Notes: generated by a model not told the origin, from the letters alone. Positions 22,501 through 33,004 are shown, numbered from the stretch's first letter. The stretch: 64,000 nucleotides of DNA from Apodemus sylvaticus (GCF_947179515.1 NC_067473.1:101149782-101213781), one strand, 5' to 3'. Made by a program: numbers and translations.

Positions 22501-24856
22501 CTTCATGAAAACTTTAGACTTTTTTTGGTTTTCCATTGAATTGTATTTTATTATGTTTACATTAAAGATTTATGCTATTATCTTCCGTAAAACTCTGTTT
22601 TCATTAAGTCAGGAAGACTGGGGATAAAGAGAAGAGATATTTAACCACTGACTGTCATAAACAGAGAAGTTAGTAAGATTTTGAAAGTCAATTTAAATAT
22701 TTTTTCCTTTCTTTAAAATATAATCTGTTTCTCTCCTACCTGTGTATGAGGACTGTTTGCACACTTGAAGTAGAAGTTTAAGATCAAGTTCATTATGGCT
22801 GTTCCTTTTCCCAGAGTCTTCCAAAGTTGCTGAGGAAAAGTCCTATGAGGAACACTTACTTAGTCAGAGCATAATTTAGTAGAAAATGTGTTTGATAATA
22901 GAAAAATATGTGTTTGATTCTTGGCTACAAAGCGAAACATTGAAAAACATGACACTTGAACTTGTTAAATCCACATATGATAATTTTTATAAGCTTTATT
23001 TGGATTTTCTTTTTTTGTTTTTCTTTTTTTAAAGATTTACTTATTATATCTAAGTACACTGTAACTGTCTTCAGACACCCCAGAAGAGGGCTTCAGATCT
23101 TATCACAGGTGGTTGTGAGCCACCACGTGGTTGCTGGGATTTGAACTCAGGACCTTCGTAAGAGTAGTCACTTCTCTTAACTGCTGAGCCATCTCTCCAG
23201 CCCCTATTTGGATTTTCAAAAATGTATTTTCAAAGAAAAATTGGCTTCAGGGCCTTTTTCTGTCTGGGTAATGTAATTACAGAGAATAGGTACATAGTAG
23301 AGAATATGACTTGATTTTTCAAAGGCTTTTGATGCCTATTCAGAGTTACTGATAGAACAAGGAGTTTAGCATACTGTACTTGTGGGTTTTTTTTTTCCTT
23401 GCCGGACAGATGTAACTTCTGTAGGAAGAGCAGTGAGGGCCAGTAAGGTGGCTCTGCAGGTGAAGGTGCATGCTGTACAAGCCTGCGGACTGAGGTTCAA
23501 GCCCCAGTGCCTGGAGAGCGGAGAGGTCTGACTGTCTTGAGTTCGTTCCCTTGATCTCCACAGGAATGCTGTAGTACTCATGAACATATATGTAAATTTA
23601 AGTAATAATAAATTAAAAAGAAGTGCAGTAATAATGAGATGATTCAGTTAAACCAGAACTGGAAGCAGAATGTCTTTAAAAACAAAGGTATTTATATTAT
23701 AGATAAGAATGTTGGGTTTAGGTAATCAAGGTTTGACTTTTTCCTCAACTCTCTCTTTTGGGAAATAGGTCATAGCAAATGACAGAAGTCCTTTGGTGGG
23801 TAAAATCCACTGGGAGAAAATGGTAAAAAAAGTGTCAAGATTTGGAATACGGACGGGCACTTTCAACTGTTCCAGTGATCCCAGGTAAGTGGATTAAGAA
23901 ATTCTGAGTTTGAACCCTGGCCAGAATCCTTATGTTTAATAAAGACAACATTTTAAGAAACCTCCCTGAATTGAAAACTGTTTGATTAATGTACTGCTAG
24001 TTACCATATGTTTGCAGCTTGTGTAAACTGGTGTTTGTTGACTTTCTAAGAGAGCCCTTAAAATTGTCTGTAGTCCTTTGTTTCAGTATTCTTTTCCAGA
24101 TGGCAGTGGATGGCCCCGCTATTCTCATCTGTAGCTCAAACTGGCTTTATCCCCCTCCCTCAATCAAGGGCTTGAATTACAGGCATACACAACCACTTTT
24201 GTACTTCTGACCTTCAGTTTGCATTTCCATAGTCACTTTCCATCTACTCTACAACCATCCCTAGGTATGCCTTCTCCCTAATATCAAGTCAGGTTTACCA
24301 TTGTACTTAATCAGACATATCCTCTGGCCTTCTCTACCCTTCACTATTTTATTTTCCTTCACATTTTTTTAGATGTGGTCATTTGGTTTGTCATTGACTT
24401 CAGTATTCAGTCTATTATTATATTAATTCTTGTCTTGTTATTTCATTTTTAATTAAATTCAGATTGTGTGTGTGTGTGTGTAGAGGAGTTTATATTCACT
24501 TCTGAGTGCAGGTGCCATTGAAATTCAGACGATGGTGTAGGATCTCTTAGATCTGGAGTCCTAGGCAGCTATGGGCCTCCCAGTGTGGACATTGATTTAA
24601 TAAAAAAACAATATTTTTATATAGCCAAATGAGCAGAAGAAAAAGCTGGGTAAAATGGTATATGCCTGTATTCCCAGTGGGAGGCAGAATGAAAGGATCT
24701 CAAATTCTAAGCTACCCTATATAATAAAACAGTGGTGCAAAACAAAACCCTGAAAAATGTTTTCTTGATAATGTCACTGATTTTTATTCTGACCTTTAAA
24801 ATGTTCTCTTTGAATTGGCAGTAAAAGATTTTATGTTGATACATGATAATATAAAT

Positions 24857-24887
<31 letters not shown>

Positions 24888-27800
24888 GGTTTTTTGGATT
24901 TGGTTTTTTCGAGACAGGGTTTCTCTGTATAGCCCTGGCTGTCCTGGAATTCACTCGGTAGACCAGGCTGGCCTCGAACTCAGAAATCCGCCTGCCTCTG
25001 CCTCCCAGAGTGCTGGGATTACAGGCATGCACCACCACCGTCCAATATATATAAATTCTTAAAAACAATATATGCATGTAGTCTTGTCTTCATTGAAGAT
25101 ACCTTTAGAGTAATATTTAGAGAACTATATATTAGTAACCCATAGAGAGTTTTTCCAAACATGGAAAACATTATTTAATTTGACAATTTTAACAAGGAAT
25201 TTTCTTTTGGGTAGTCTCAAGTTCTTTAGAATGACAAGACTTAAAAATACTAGTTCTGAACTAAACGGAAAACAGAAAAGGGGGAAATGAGATCATTAAA
25301 AGCTTGACTATTTTACAAATCAAGATTTCATGTCATAAAGTTGTCGTTTGATTTATGACACAACTTAGAAGCCAGTGTAGTTATTAGCAGAAGATAAAGA
25401 GAATGACCAAGAGTAGCGATGTGGGCCTGGGGAGAGGTTTCAGCAGTGAAGAATGTTTTCTGATCTTGCAGAGAACTCCCAGCACTCAAGTGGCTTACAA
25501 CTGTCTGTTGGGAATCTGATATACTCTGTTCTGAGGCCACCTGCATACATGTGACACACATAAAGTCACACAAGCGTACACAGTACACATAAAATAAATA
25601 CAAATGTCAGTGAGTAGAAATTTCATCACATGTATCTTGAAATTGAGCCAATTAAACTTCTTAGATAAGATCTGAAGGATCTACAGGCATTTTACCCACT
25701 GTTTGGTTTTGGCAAGGGCAAAAATAGGATTCATATCACTGAATTGTTTTTCATTGGATAACTTCATTGTTAAGGGACAGAAATACTTAATTTTTAAGGC
25801 ATGTCTCTTTTTCAAACCATTTCGTGTTAATGGAATATTTGCTGTTAAGGGACTGAGTCAACACAGTAGAAGTTGAGAATCAGGAGCTATGATTCAAAGT
25901 CACTAAGATAGCATCACAGAGTCCTCAACAACCTGCTCTTTAAAAAACAACATGCCATCTTCATTTATCTCAAATTACATCACAGCATTCCTGAGATAAA
26001 TTAGTCATGTTGCCATTATAAAACATGCCATATAACTAGACTTTCCTCTCTGGATCTTATGAATGTATAACATACTCATAACCCCAATAAAACATGAAAT
26101 GTGTTTAGTAAATAAAATGTAACATTCCTTATATCAGTCTTCTGAAGCAACATAGGAAATCTAGTATCCATTTTCAAATCTATAACAAAACATAGCTACA
26201 TGGTAGACTTTTTTGCTTTTTATCAAGATAAATTCTATATATCATAAAATTCTACATGACTGGTTTTAGGAAGAATTTTTTAAAAAAACAAAGGAAAATG
26301 TCTTTAGTTATCATCTATCCACAAGTAATGTGATAGCTGTTTCAGTTTTTGGTATTTCTTATCACCTGGTTTTTCAGAGGGGACAAATGTCATATTAAGA
26401 ATTTGCTGGATACCAAAAGGAGTAGAGTCACTGACTTCTTCCATAAACAGGTGGTGATTGTAATTATGCCCTTCTTCAACCCGTGGGTAAACTGAATTGG
26501 CCTGAAACTCTGTATATTTCCTCTTTGTTTCCTAAGTGTTAAATCCTTGTTTTCATGATATTCATTAAAGAGAAAAGAAAGTTAACTGTATCTTGAAATA
26601 GCTGTCTTTTGGATTGGCTTGTGCAAATATCACTTTTTTAGTAGTTAGTGCTTATTGCACTGTGGTGTTAGGCCTTCTGTGAGTACTTAGTTGAGAAGTG
26701 GTAAGGTAGGTGCCTATCAAGGACTCTGAACCACCTCAGGGACTCAGCATGTAGGAGCATTCATCTCTTTCTCTGTTCTACCTAATTTCTAACCATCTTT
26801 TAAGGCCTAGTTCTTTTCCAAACTTTTCTTGAGCTAGTCATTTGCTCACATTCCTGGTAGTATCTCTTCTTTGATCTTTCTTTAGTCTTCCTTTGATACT
26901 TGTTTCACATCCATAACAGGATTTTTGAATTCCATATGAGCAGAAATTACTTCCTTTTATCTTTGGATCTTAGTATGCAATGCTATATGTAATGGCACAT
27001 AAGAGATGCTAAAGTATTTTCTTAGATATTTAATTATAATAAAGTATTTTTTATTGGCTTAGAAATACTTTAGGTATACATTATTCAAACTTTTTTCTTA
27101 AACACAGAAATTCAAAGCATACTGCAGTAAGCTTGCTTGTTCTGGCACAGTTGCCAAGTATTGGTTTCTCTTTGGTTTTTTGGAGATTATCTGGTCTGAG
27201 AGAAGAGGGTTTTAAAAGGGTACCTTTCAGGCCCTGAAGAAAACTATTAGAATGTAAGTTGTTCAACAGCCTCGCTGTTCATTCAGTTTACTCTCTTACA
27301 GGTACTGCAGAAGGAGAGGCTGGGTACGCTCCACACTCATCATGTCTGTCCCACAAACAAGTACATCCAAAGGGAAAGTCATGCTTAAAGAGTACAGTGG
27401 ACACAAGATTGAAGTAGAACACATTTTTAAATGGATAACTGCCCATGCAGCTTCTCGGATCAAAACTATATATAATGTTGAGCATTTGAAGGAAGAATGG
27501 AATAAAAGTGATCAGTACTGGGTAAAAATATACCTATTTGCAAACCTTGACCAACCACCAGCTTTCTTCTCTGCATTAAGTATAAAATTTACTGGAAGAG
27601 TTGAGTTTATTTTTGTTAATGTGGAAAGTTGGAACAACAAGAGTTATATGACAGATATCGGTATTTATAACATGCCATCATACATACTTAGAACTCCTGA
27701 AGGAATTTACAGATACGGAAACCACACAGGTGAATTTATATCCCTTCAGGCCATGGATTCATTTTTGCGCTCATTACAACCTGAAGTAAATGATCTATTT

Positions 27801-28874
27801 GTTTTGAGTTTGGTTCTAGTTAATCTTATGGCTTGGATGGACTTATTTATTACACAAGGAGCAACCATCAAGCGATTTGTGGTTCTCATAAGCACTTTAG
27901 GGACATACAATTCCCTATTAATTATTTCTTGGCTACCTGTGTTGGGCTTTCTACAGCTTCCTTACTTAGATAGCTTTTATGAATATAGTTTAAGATTGCT
28001 GCGATATTCTAATACAACCACACTGGCTTCGTGGGTAAGGGCAGACTGGATGTTTTACTCTTCACACCCAGCCCTATTTCTCAGTACATACCTTGGACAT
28101 GGTTTGCTAATTGATTACTTTGAGAAGAAGAGGCGGCGCAGCAACAATGATGAAGTTAATGCGAATAATTTAGAATGGTTATCAAGTCTGTGGGACTGGT
28201 ACACCAGCTACCTCTTCCACCCGATTGCTTCTTTTCAGAACTTTCCTGTAGACTCTGATTGGGACGAAGACCCTGACTTATTCTTGGAACGGTTAGCTTT
28301 CCCTGACCTTTGGCTTCACCCTCTGATACCAACTGATTATATTAAAAACTTACCAATGTGGCGATTTAAATGTCTTGGGGTGCAGTCTGAAGAAGAAATG
28401 TCAGAGAGTTCTCAAGACACTGAAAATGACTCAGATAGTGACAACATGGACACTTTTAGTAGTAGTAAGGATGAATTTGATGATAAACAAAGCGTTGTTC
28501 ACAGTTCTCCAGGAAGAACAAGTCACTGCGATACTGAGGCTTGTTCATGTGCCAATAACTGTTGTCAGAGCAGCCCATGTGAAAGGAAGAGGAGGTCCTA
28601 TGGATCACACAGTACTAGTGAAGACATGGAACCGGACTGGTTGACTTGGCCTGCTGGTACGCTGCACTGTACTGAATGTGTTGTTTGCCTTGAGAATTTT
28701 GAAAATGGATGTTTGCTAATGGGGTTGCCTTGTGGTCATGTGTTTCACCAGAATTGCATTGTTATGTGGTTGGCTGGGGGCCGACACTGTTGCCCTGTTT
28801 GCCGTTGGCCTTCATATAAGAAAAAGCAGCCATATGTACAACAACAGCCGTTGTCAAATGATGTCCCATCTTAA
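12573..28874 (+). CDS. Rnf103: RING finger protein 103 (KF-1), ER-membrane E3 ubiquitin ligase
   Basis: The coding sequence is 12573-12798 + 14648-14787 + 23769-23884 + 27302-28874, giving 684 residues, about the same as the human protein. Residues 5-22 form a hydrophobic signal/anchor. Further membrane segments lie at about 325-344, 352-380 and 418-434. An acidic Ser/Asp-rich stretch spans about 522-560. The C-terminal RING-H2 has all ligands: C620, C623, C638, H640, H643, C646, C658 and C661, spaced C-x2-C-x14-C-x-H-x2-H-x2-C-x11-C-x2-C. The family is known as an ER-resident E3 ligase linked to ER-associated degradation through Derlin-1 and VCP. The start has A at -3, and hydrophobic residues follow at once. 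All splice phases join in frame. Intron 1 has a GC donor. No frameshift or stop interrupts the gene, so it looks functional. Confidence 0.97.
12799..14647 (+). other. Rnf103 intron 1 (GC-AG), SINE-free
   Basis: Starts GCAAGT and ends ttttccttcag. No B1, B2 or LTR was recognised in 1.85 kb, unlike the flanking DNA. A short direct repeat (gatactcaatttt) occurs twice near 14513-14543. Confidence 0.8.
14648..14787 (+). CDS. Rnf103: Rnf103 coding exon 2
   Basis: 140 nt completing Gly76 and encoding Asp77-Gln122. The acceptor is ccttcag and the donor is CAG|gtagaa. The exon ends in phase 0. The sequence is acidic and polar (LKEEEASESVSS), with an N-glycosylation-type NFS motif. Confidence 0.95.
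14925..15156 (+). mobile_element. B4-type (ID head plus B1 body) SINE
   Basis: A tRNA-like head (gatgtggctcagttgatgg) runs into a B1-like part (aatctcagcactcaggaggc, then gagaccctggctttg) and an A-rich tail. It lies in intron 2. Confidence 0.6.
15794..16343 (-). mobile_element. ERV solo LTR, antisense in intron 2
   Basis: On the minus strand a TATAAAA box (plus 15964-15970) is followed about 80 nt later by AATAAA (plus 15881-15886). Beyond these comes a CG-containing R/U5-like end. CCAAT-type motifs lie upstream in U3. The outer ends are set by tgagggtgcc and ttggggtca and no duplication was found, so the limits are approximate. Class not certain. Confidence 0.6.
16660..16863 (-). mobile_element. 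B1 SINE
   Basis: A long T-rich tail (16660-16737) precedes an antisense body that lacks the ggaactcactct segment between ctgtcct and gtagaccagg. Confidence 0.93.
17220..17289 (+). mobile_element. ID element, diverged
   Basis: gggttgaaaatatagctcag followed by tagtagaacgtttgcctagc matches the BC1/tRNA-Ala-derived ID core, with A-box-like and B-box-like parts. Confidence 0.65.
17632..17837 (-). mobile_element. B3 SINE
   Basis: Antisense order: tttttattatgtatacagg, gatgcccgcagaagccag, aagagggtgtcaggtctcc and the tRNA-head complement gagccatctttccaggccc. Confidence 0.85.
17838..18689. other. Intron 2 stretch without recognised elements
   Basis: AT-rich intronic DNA; nothing assignable was seen. 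Confidence 0.5.
18690..18795 (-). mobile_element. Old 7SL-type SINE remnant
   Basis: gtttgttttgaggcagggtc, tcactgagtagtccaggctc and a degenerate end at ccggggtcagcc suggest an old B1 relative. Confidence 0.35.
18993..19145 (-). mobile_element. MaLR (MT-type) LTR fragment
   Basis: ctgttgctgtgacaaagg, gtttatttgggcttcctg, gggagcagagagagatgaatg and ctggtgtcccactcacc follow the antisense MT LTR 3' part. The remainder of the LTR is missing. Confidence 0.55.
19180..19372 (-). mobile_element. B3-type SINE
   Basis: Antisense landmarks: gacagccaaaggacaacctt, gtggattctggggatcagac, tcaggtcacaaggcttgtc and acccaccaagctatctc. A second short piece of the same type follows at about 19402-19480. Confidence 0.6.
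19489..19524. repeat. (TTTA)n tetranucleotide repeat
   Basis: About nine TTTA units, forming the tail of the adjacent antisense B1. Confidence 0.95.
19525..19685 (-). mobile_element. B1 SINE
   Basis: A nearly consensus antisense copy ending accaccgcccggc. Its A-tail equivalent has expanded into the TTTA repeat. Confidence 0.96.
20151..20290 (-). mobile_element. B1 SINE with target-site duplication
   Basis: Flanked by perfect 12-bp copies of actttatgactt (20139-20150 and 20291-20302). The usual gggattacaggcgtg part is deleted. Confidence 0.95.
20303..22996. other. Intron 2 interior, repeat-poor
   Basis: Mostly unassigned AT-rich DNA. It includes a pure T run at about 20528-20548 and a weak ID-like stretch at about 21741-21790 (gctgggtatgtaactgag). 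No exon-like ORF with splice sites was seen. Confidence 0.5.
23010..23204 (-). mobile_element. B2 SINE with target-site duplication
   Basis: Antisense B2 from the AT-rich tail to the tRNA-head complement gagccatctctccagcccc. Flanked by perfect 13-bp copies of tatttggattttc (22997-23009, 23205-23217). Confidence 0.96.
23434..23624 (+). mobile_element. B3-type SINE
   Basis: A tRNA-like head (gggccagtaaggtggctc) is followed by ctgaggttcaagccccagtg and an AATAAATTAAA-type tail. It lies 145 nt upstream of exon 3. Confidence 0.6.
23769..23884 (+). CDS. Rnf103: Rnf103 coding exon 3
   Basis: 116 nt encoding Val123-Pro160 plus two bases of Arg161. The acceptor is gggaaatag and the donor is CCCAG|gtaagt, a strong site. 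The encoded segment is basic (HWEKMVKKVSRFGIRTG), followed by an N-glycosylation-type NCS. Confidence 0.95.
24640..24762 (+). mobile_element. B1-like SINE, old
   Basis: agctgggtaaaatggtatat, gcctgtattcccagtggg and caaaacaaaaccctg follow a degenerate sense B1 with internal deletions. Confidence 0.5.
24861..25048 (-). mobile_element. B1 SINE with target-site duplication
   Basis: A T run of about 27 nt is followed by a near-consensus antisense body. Perfect 12-bp copies of atataaattctt lie at 24849-24860 and 25049-25060. Confidence 0.96.
25428..25607 (+). mobile_element. B3-type SINE
   Basis: ctggggagaggtttcagcag is the tRNA-like head. ctcccagcactcaagtggc and an ACACAT-rich tail ending in aaaataaatac follow. 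Confidence 0.6.
25611..27301. other. Intron 3 distal part, repeat-free
   Basis: 1.7 kb of AT-rich DNA with no recognised SINE or LTR up to the acceptor ctctcttacag. Such a gap in a SINE-dense neighbourhood may reflect constraint or chance. Confidence 0.5.
27302..28874 (+). CDS. Rnf103: Rnf103 coding exon 4
   Basis: Contains the rest of the protein (Arg161-Ser684) and the TAA stop at 28872-28874. It holds three membrane segments, the acidic linker and the RING-H2 domain. More than three-quarters of the protein comes from this one exon. Confidence 0.97.
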
Positions 28875-29320
28875 CCATGTGCAATTTGTCCTTAATACGC
28901 TTTGAGTATCTTACAGCTTGCCTTTTTAATGTTAGTCACAATGTTTTTGTGGTTTGAAGTTTAGTTTAATGTTAGTGCAGTGACAGGAAATACACATTAT
29001 GCTGATGTTGATGACAGAATTTATTTGGTTGCCTTGTGTGTCAATTGAATGCATACTAATCTGTAAAAAAATTATTTACAGCATTGAAAATTCAGAAGTT
29101 AATGGTTTTTTTTTGTAAGCACAAAAGAAGTATGGTAGAAATTTATCTTAACAAGACTTTATGAGGCAGGATCAAATCCTAGTGGGCCTGAGCTGGTTTC
29201 TTACCCTAAGTGTTTTTTCCCTTTTACAATCTCTGTCCAGCACCTCTTGGTTAAATAATGTATGCTCTGAGACATGAAATTAAAACAGATCTATAAAATA
29301 AATTATTTTAAAAGCAGAAG
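28875..29320 (+). terminator. Rnf103: Rnf103 3' UTR and candidate poly(A) signal
   Basis: AT-rich sequence after the stop, with AATAAA at 29297-29302. Cleavage would fall about 15-25 nt downstream, giving a 3' UTR of about 440 nt. The next SINE starts at 29446. Use of other, more distal sites cannot be excluded. Confidence 0.6.
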
Positions 29321-29445
29321 GTTTTGTAGGTTTTCTGATCTTAAGATGACTGGTTTTTGTAAGAGTTTTGCTGGATTATGAATTTCATGGGTAATTGCAA
29401 CATGGTTTTGAGATGGAGGGAGAAGGGTAAGAATCCTATTGCTGA

Positions 29446-29573
29446 GCCGGGAGGTGGTGGCGCACGCCTTTAATCCCAGCACTCTCGGAGGTAGAGGCAG
29501 GCGAATTTCTGAGTTCGAGGACAGCCAGGGCTACACAGAGAAACACTGTCTCGGGAAAACAAACAAACAAAAA
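29446..29573 (+). mobile_element. B1 SINE, left member of a pair
   Basis: Starts gccgggaggtggtggcgcac. It lacks the segment containing cctggtctacagagtgag and has an (AAAC)n-type tail that joins the next B1 directly. Confidence 0.93.
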
Positions 29574-29734
29574 GGCCAGACAGTGGTGGCACATGCCTGT
29601 AATCCCAGCACTCTGGGAGGCAGAGGCAGGCAGATTTCTGAGCCCAGCCTGGTCTACAGAGTGAGTTCCAGGAGAGCCAGGGTTATCCAGAGAAACCCTG
29701 TCTTGAAAAAATTAAGTCCAAAAAAAAAAAAAAA
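29574..29734 (+). mobile_element. B1 SINE, right member of a pair
   Basis: Starts ggccagacagtggtggcac in the tail of the preceding B1 and ends in an A run. The only duplication visible (agaatcctattgctga, 29430-29445; agaattctattgctga, 29735-29750) encloses both B1s. Confidence 0.93.
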
Positions 29735-29953
29735 AGAATTCTATTGCTGACACTGGCTGAGTAATGGTGGTCCCTCATAGCTGGACAGCTTGCATAAGAA
29801 AGAATTTCATGGGGGCTTTGAAAAATCAGTATTTAGCATATTCATCTAAGTAAAACAACTATAACTTATTCAAGGATTACCTTGTATGTTTAGCTTTTAA
29901 TTTTGAAATTTTTCAGTGCTAGAGGAAAGCTGAGAATATAGATAGTGGGTTCC

Positions 29954-30101
29954 ACCCCCCCCCCCCCAGACAGGGTTTCTCTGTGTAGTCCTGGCTGTCC
30001 TGGAACTCACTTTGTAGACCAGGCTGGCCTCGAACTCAGAAATCCGCCTGCCTCTGCCTCCCAAGTGCTGGGATTATAGGCATGTACCACCACGCCCAGC
30101 T
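29954..30101 (-). mobile_element. B1 SINE with poly(C) flank
   Basis: An antisense copy ending accacgcccagc. The place of the T-rich tail is taken by about 13 C residues before agacagggtttc. Confidence 0.94.
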
Positions 30102-30509
30102 ATAATTTTAATATTTCTTCTTTTTCCCTCTTAGTCTGTTGAAAGTAAACTTGAATCATGATGCTTTACCCATAAACAATCACCACATTTTCTGTGAATG
30201 AGAGCTTTCTCTTACACAACTTACCTTACACAGAGCTTTCTCTTACCAACTCATTATCACACCCTTGCTATTTAGTATTGACTCAATAATACCTAATATT
30301 TGCTCCTTGTTCCCTAAATGTTTTTATATCTTTGTCTTTGTTTCATTCTTATTGTGAATATAGAGAAGACTCATCTACTTTTCCTGCATCCTACCCTCTA
30401 GAGAAACTGCTGTTCTCATGTGTGTTTGTGTGTGTGCTATGCTAAGGCTTGAACTCAAGGCCTCAGCATAATAGGCAAGTACCCTGACCCACACTCTAGC
30501 AGTCTCTTT

Positions 30510-30650
30510 ATTTTTTAATTTTGAGATAGTCTCACTAGATTGCCTTGGCTGGTCTTGAACTCAGTATAGTAAGCCTTGAGCTCTTAATCTTCCAGCCTCA
30601 GCCTCTTGAGTAGCTAAGATTACAGGCCTGTATTGTAAGCCTGGTGCCCT
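30510..30650 (-). mobile_element. Old 7SL-type SINE remnant
   Basis: ttttgagatagtctcactag, ttggctggtcttgaactcag and gctaagattacaggcctgta resemble an antisense proto-B1/Alu-like SINE. Confidence 0.45.
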
Positions 30651-30661
30651 GTCTGGTACTA

Positions 30662-30846
30662 ATATTTTTTTGGGGGGGGGGGGGGTTGAGACAGGGTTTC
30701 TCTGTATAGCCCTGGCTGTCCTGGAACTCACTCTGTAGACCAGGCTGGCCTTGAACTCAGAAATCCGCCTGCCTCTGCCTCTGCCTCCCAGAGTGCTGGG
30801 ATTACAGGCGTGCGCTGCCACCACTGCAGCCGCCTGCCGCCACCGT
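30662..30846 (-). mobile_element. B1 SINE with T7-G14 flank
   Basis: ttttttt and about 14 G residues precede a near-consensus antisense body that has an extra gcctct unit. The end is elongated by GCC-type repeats (gctgccaccactgcagccgc). Confidence 0.94.
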
Positions 30847-31489
30847 CTTATCTATAACTACAGTTTCAGGAGGTCTAAAACATTATTGCCTCTGCAGGCA
30901 ATGAACATACATGGTACACAGGCAAAATACCCTTATAATAAATAAATAAGTCCCAAAGCACTCATAAAAATTATTAAACTTAAAAAATGCTTATTTTTGG
31001 TGCTCAATGTTATATTTAACTAGTGGAAACCTCAGCCTTGTGTCTTATTACTAATGTCTGTTAATCCTGAAGCACTTGTTTTCTTTTTGACCCAGTTTTC
31101 TTGTCATCCTTTTTTTTTCAGAGTACCCACGTTTTATGATGGAGATCTCTAAGATCCTTAGTTAACTGAACTCCAAAATTGAAATGGGAAAAACAAAACA
31201 TAAATTATTTCTAGGCTACTAACAATTTTTTCTTGCATGATAAATTGTGCCTTACTTTCAAATACTAGTAGGAAATAGTTGCTTTTTTCACTTTTAGTGG
31301 GATTATGTCATAATAAATCCATCATAAACTGAAAGTTTCACAAGTAAAAAAATGCATTTATAAGTCTAAAGTCCCAACATAGTCCTCAAGGTCCAGAATA
31401 TTGTACTTGCCTAGGCTGGGAAGTGTTCCGAATTTCAATTAATGACCTCTGATGAGACAGACTTCTTTCTCCTCATCCTAAAAATTGAG
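30847..31489. other. Intergenic, no element recognised
   Basis: AT-rich DNA; nothing assignable was seen. Confidence 0.5.
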
Positions 31490-31698
31490 GAACCATCAAA
31501 CATCAGTAGAATGCTTGTCTAGAGAGAATTCATAAAGCCCTGAATTGGTCCCAAGCACCATGTAAACTAACATGGTGGTACACACCTATAGTCCCACGTA
31601 GAGGTGGAGGATCAAGTCCTCCATGTAGAGGGTCCACTTTGTCCTCAGCTACACAGGGAGTCCAAGACTATCTTGAGAAACATGAGACCCTATCTTAA
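31490..31698 (+). mobile_element. B4-type SINE, diverged
   Basis: An ID-like head (gtagaatgcttgtctagag) and gtcccaagcacc are followed by a B1-like body (acctatagtcccacgtag, then gagaccctatctta). Confidence 0.55.
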
Positions 31699-32478
31699 GT
31701 GGGAAACTACCTAGTAGAAAGTACAAGCAGCTGTAGAGCTGTATTTCATAAATTTGAGAGCTTAAAATAGCTGCAGCCAGTGCTGCATATACTTCTGAAC
31801 AAAAGCTGAAACTTTTGTAAATGGAGTCCCAAGATTCTCACCTCTCTTTTTGTTCATGCTTTCTTTCAGCAGATGGATCTCAAATCTACCTGCTCTTCAA
31901 GGGCTCTTCCCACAACACTGGTTTTATTCACAGTTATCTACTAGACTCACTTGAAGTACTTAGGATTGAACTAAGGTGTTTTGGGCCATGCTAGGCCCCA
32001 AAGCACTCTCTCATCCTCATATAGCTTGGGATGGCCTTGAACTCATAATCATCCTGAGTTCAGTTCAGCCTTGCCCTGGCTCTGGGTTCTTTTAATTAAT
32101 ACAGTGCTCTGTTGTCTCTCTTCATACCCAGTCATCCTTCTAAGGTCATAATGGAGATGGGTGGTACAAAATGTTCATGAAAGTGTAGAAATGTTTAGAT
32201 AAAATTTCTCTAGCTTTCCAGAGCACACCATACATTGGATATCATTATCCTAAACAGACCTTTTAACTCTTTTCCATTCATAATCCCTTTCATTCAAGAA
32301 AGTGACTTAGGGGCATATAGGTATATAAAATAACTATATAAATCAGATATTTACTGGCAATTAAATTATAAATTTATGTAAAAGCCTCTGTTATGCCTAC
32401 AGTTTGCTGTTCTCTAAAGACTAAGACAATTTTCCATAGTAGTGAGATAAGTGTATTTATTACTACATAAAGAATTAA

Positions 32479-32635
32479 GCCGGGCAGTGGTGGCGCACAC
32501 CTTTAATCCCAGCACTTGGGAGGCAGAGGCAGGATTTCTGAGTTCGAGGCCAGCCTGGTCTACAGAGTGAGTTCCAGGACAGCCAGGGCGACACAGAGAA
32601 ACCCTGTCTCGGAAAACAAAACAAAAAAAACCAAA
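32479..32635 (+). mobile_element. B1 SINE, first of three clustered SINEs
   Basis: A near-consensus copy lacking the ggtggatttctg start of the middle part. Flanked by aaagaattaa at 32469-32478 and 32636-32645. Confidence 0.95.
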
Positions 32636-32650
32636 AAAGAATTAAATCTT

Positions 32651-32830
32651 GGGGTTGGAGAGATCACTTAGCCTTAAGAGCACTGACTAATCTTCCAGAG
32701 GTCCTGAGTTCAATTCCCAGCAACCACATGGTGCCTCACACCCATCTGTAATGGGATCCAATGCCCTTGTCTGGTGTGTCTGAAGACAGCTACAGTGTAC
32801 TCATATACACAAATAAATCTTTTTAAAAAA
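32651..32830 (+). mobile_element. B2 SINE with target-site duplication
   Basis: The tRNA-like head (ggttggagagatcacttag) through gtgtctgaagacagctacag to the aataaatcttttt tail. Flanked by gaattaaatctt at 32639-32650 and 32831-32842, so it entered the 3' flank of the preceding B1. Confidence 0.95.
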
Positions 32831-32842
32831 GAATTAAATCTT

Positions 32843-33004
32843 AGCTGAGCATGTTGGTACACACCTCTAATCCAATGGAGGCAGAGGCAGGTGGATCTTC
32901 CTGAGTTTGAGGCCAACCTGGTTTACAAAAAAGTCCCAGGAAAGTCAGGGCTGTTACATAAAGAAACCCTGTCTTGAAAATTCAAAACAAAAACCAAAAA
33001 AACC
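32843..33004 (+). mobile_element. B1 SINE, third of the cluster
   Basis: A diverged sense copy (agctgagcatgttggtacac ... gaaaccctgtcttg) that starts right after the second copy of the B2 duplication. No clear duplication of its own. Confidence 0.85.
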
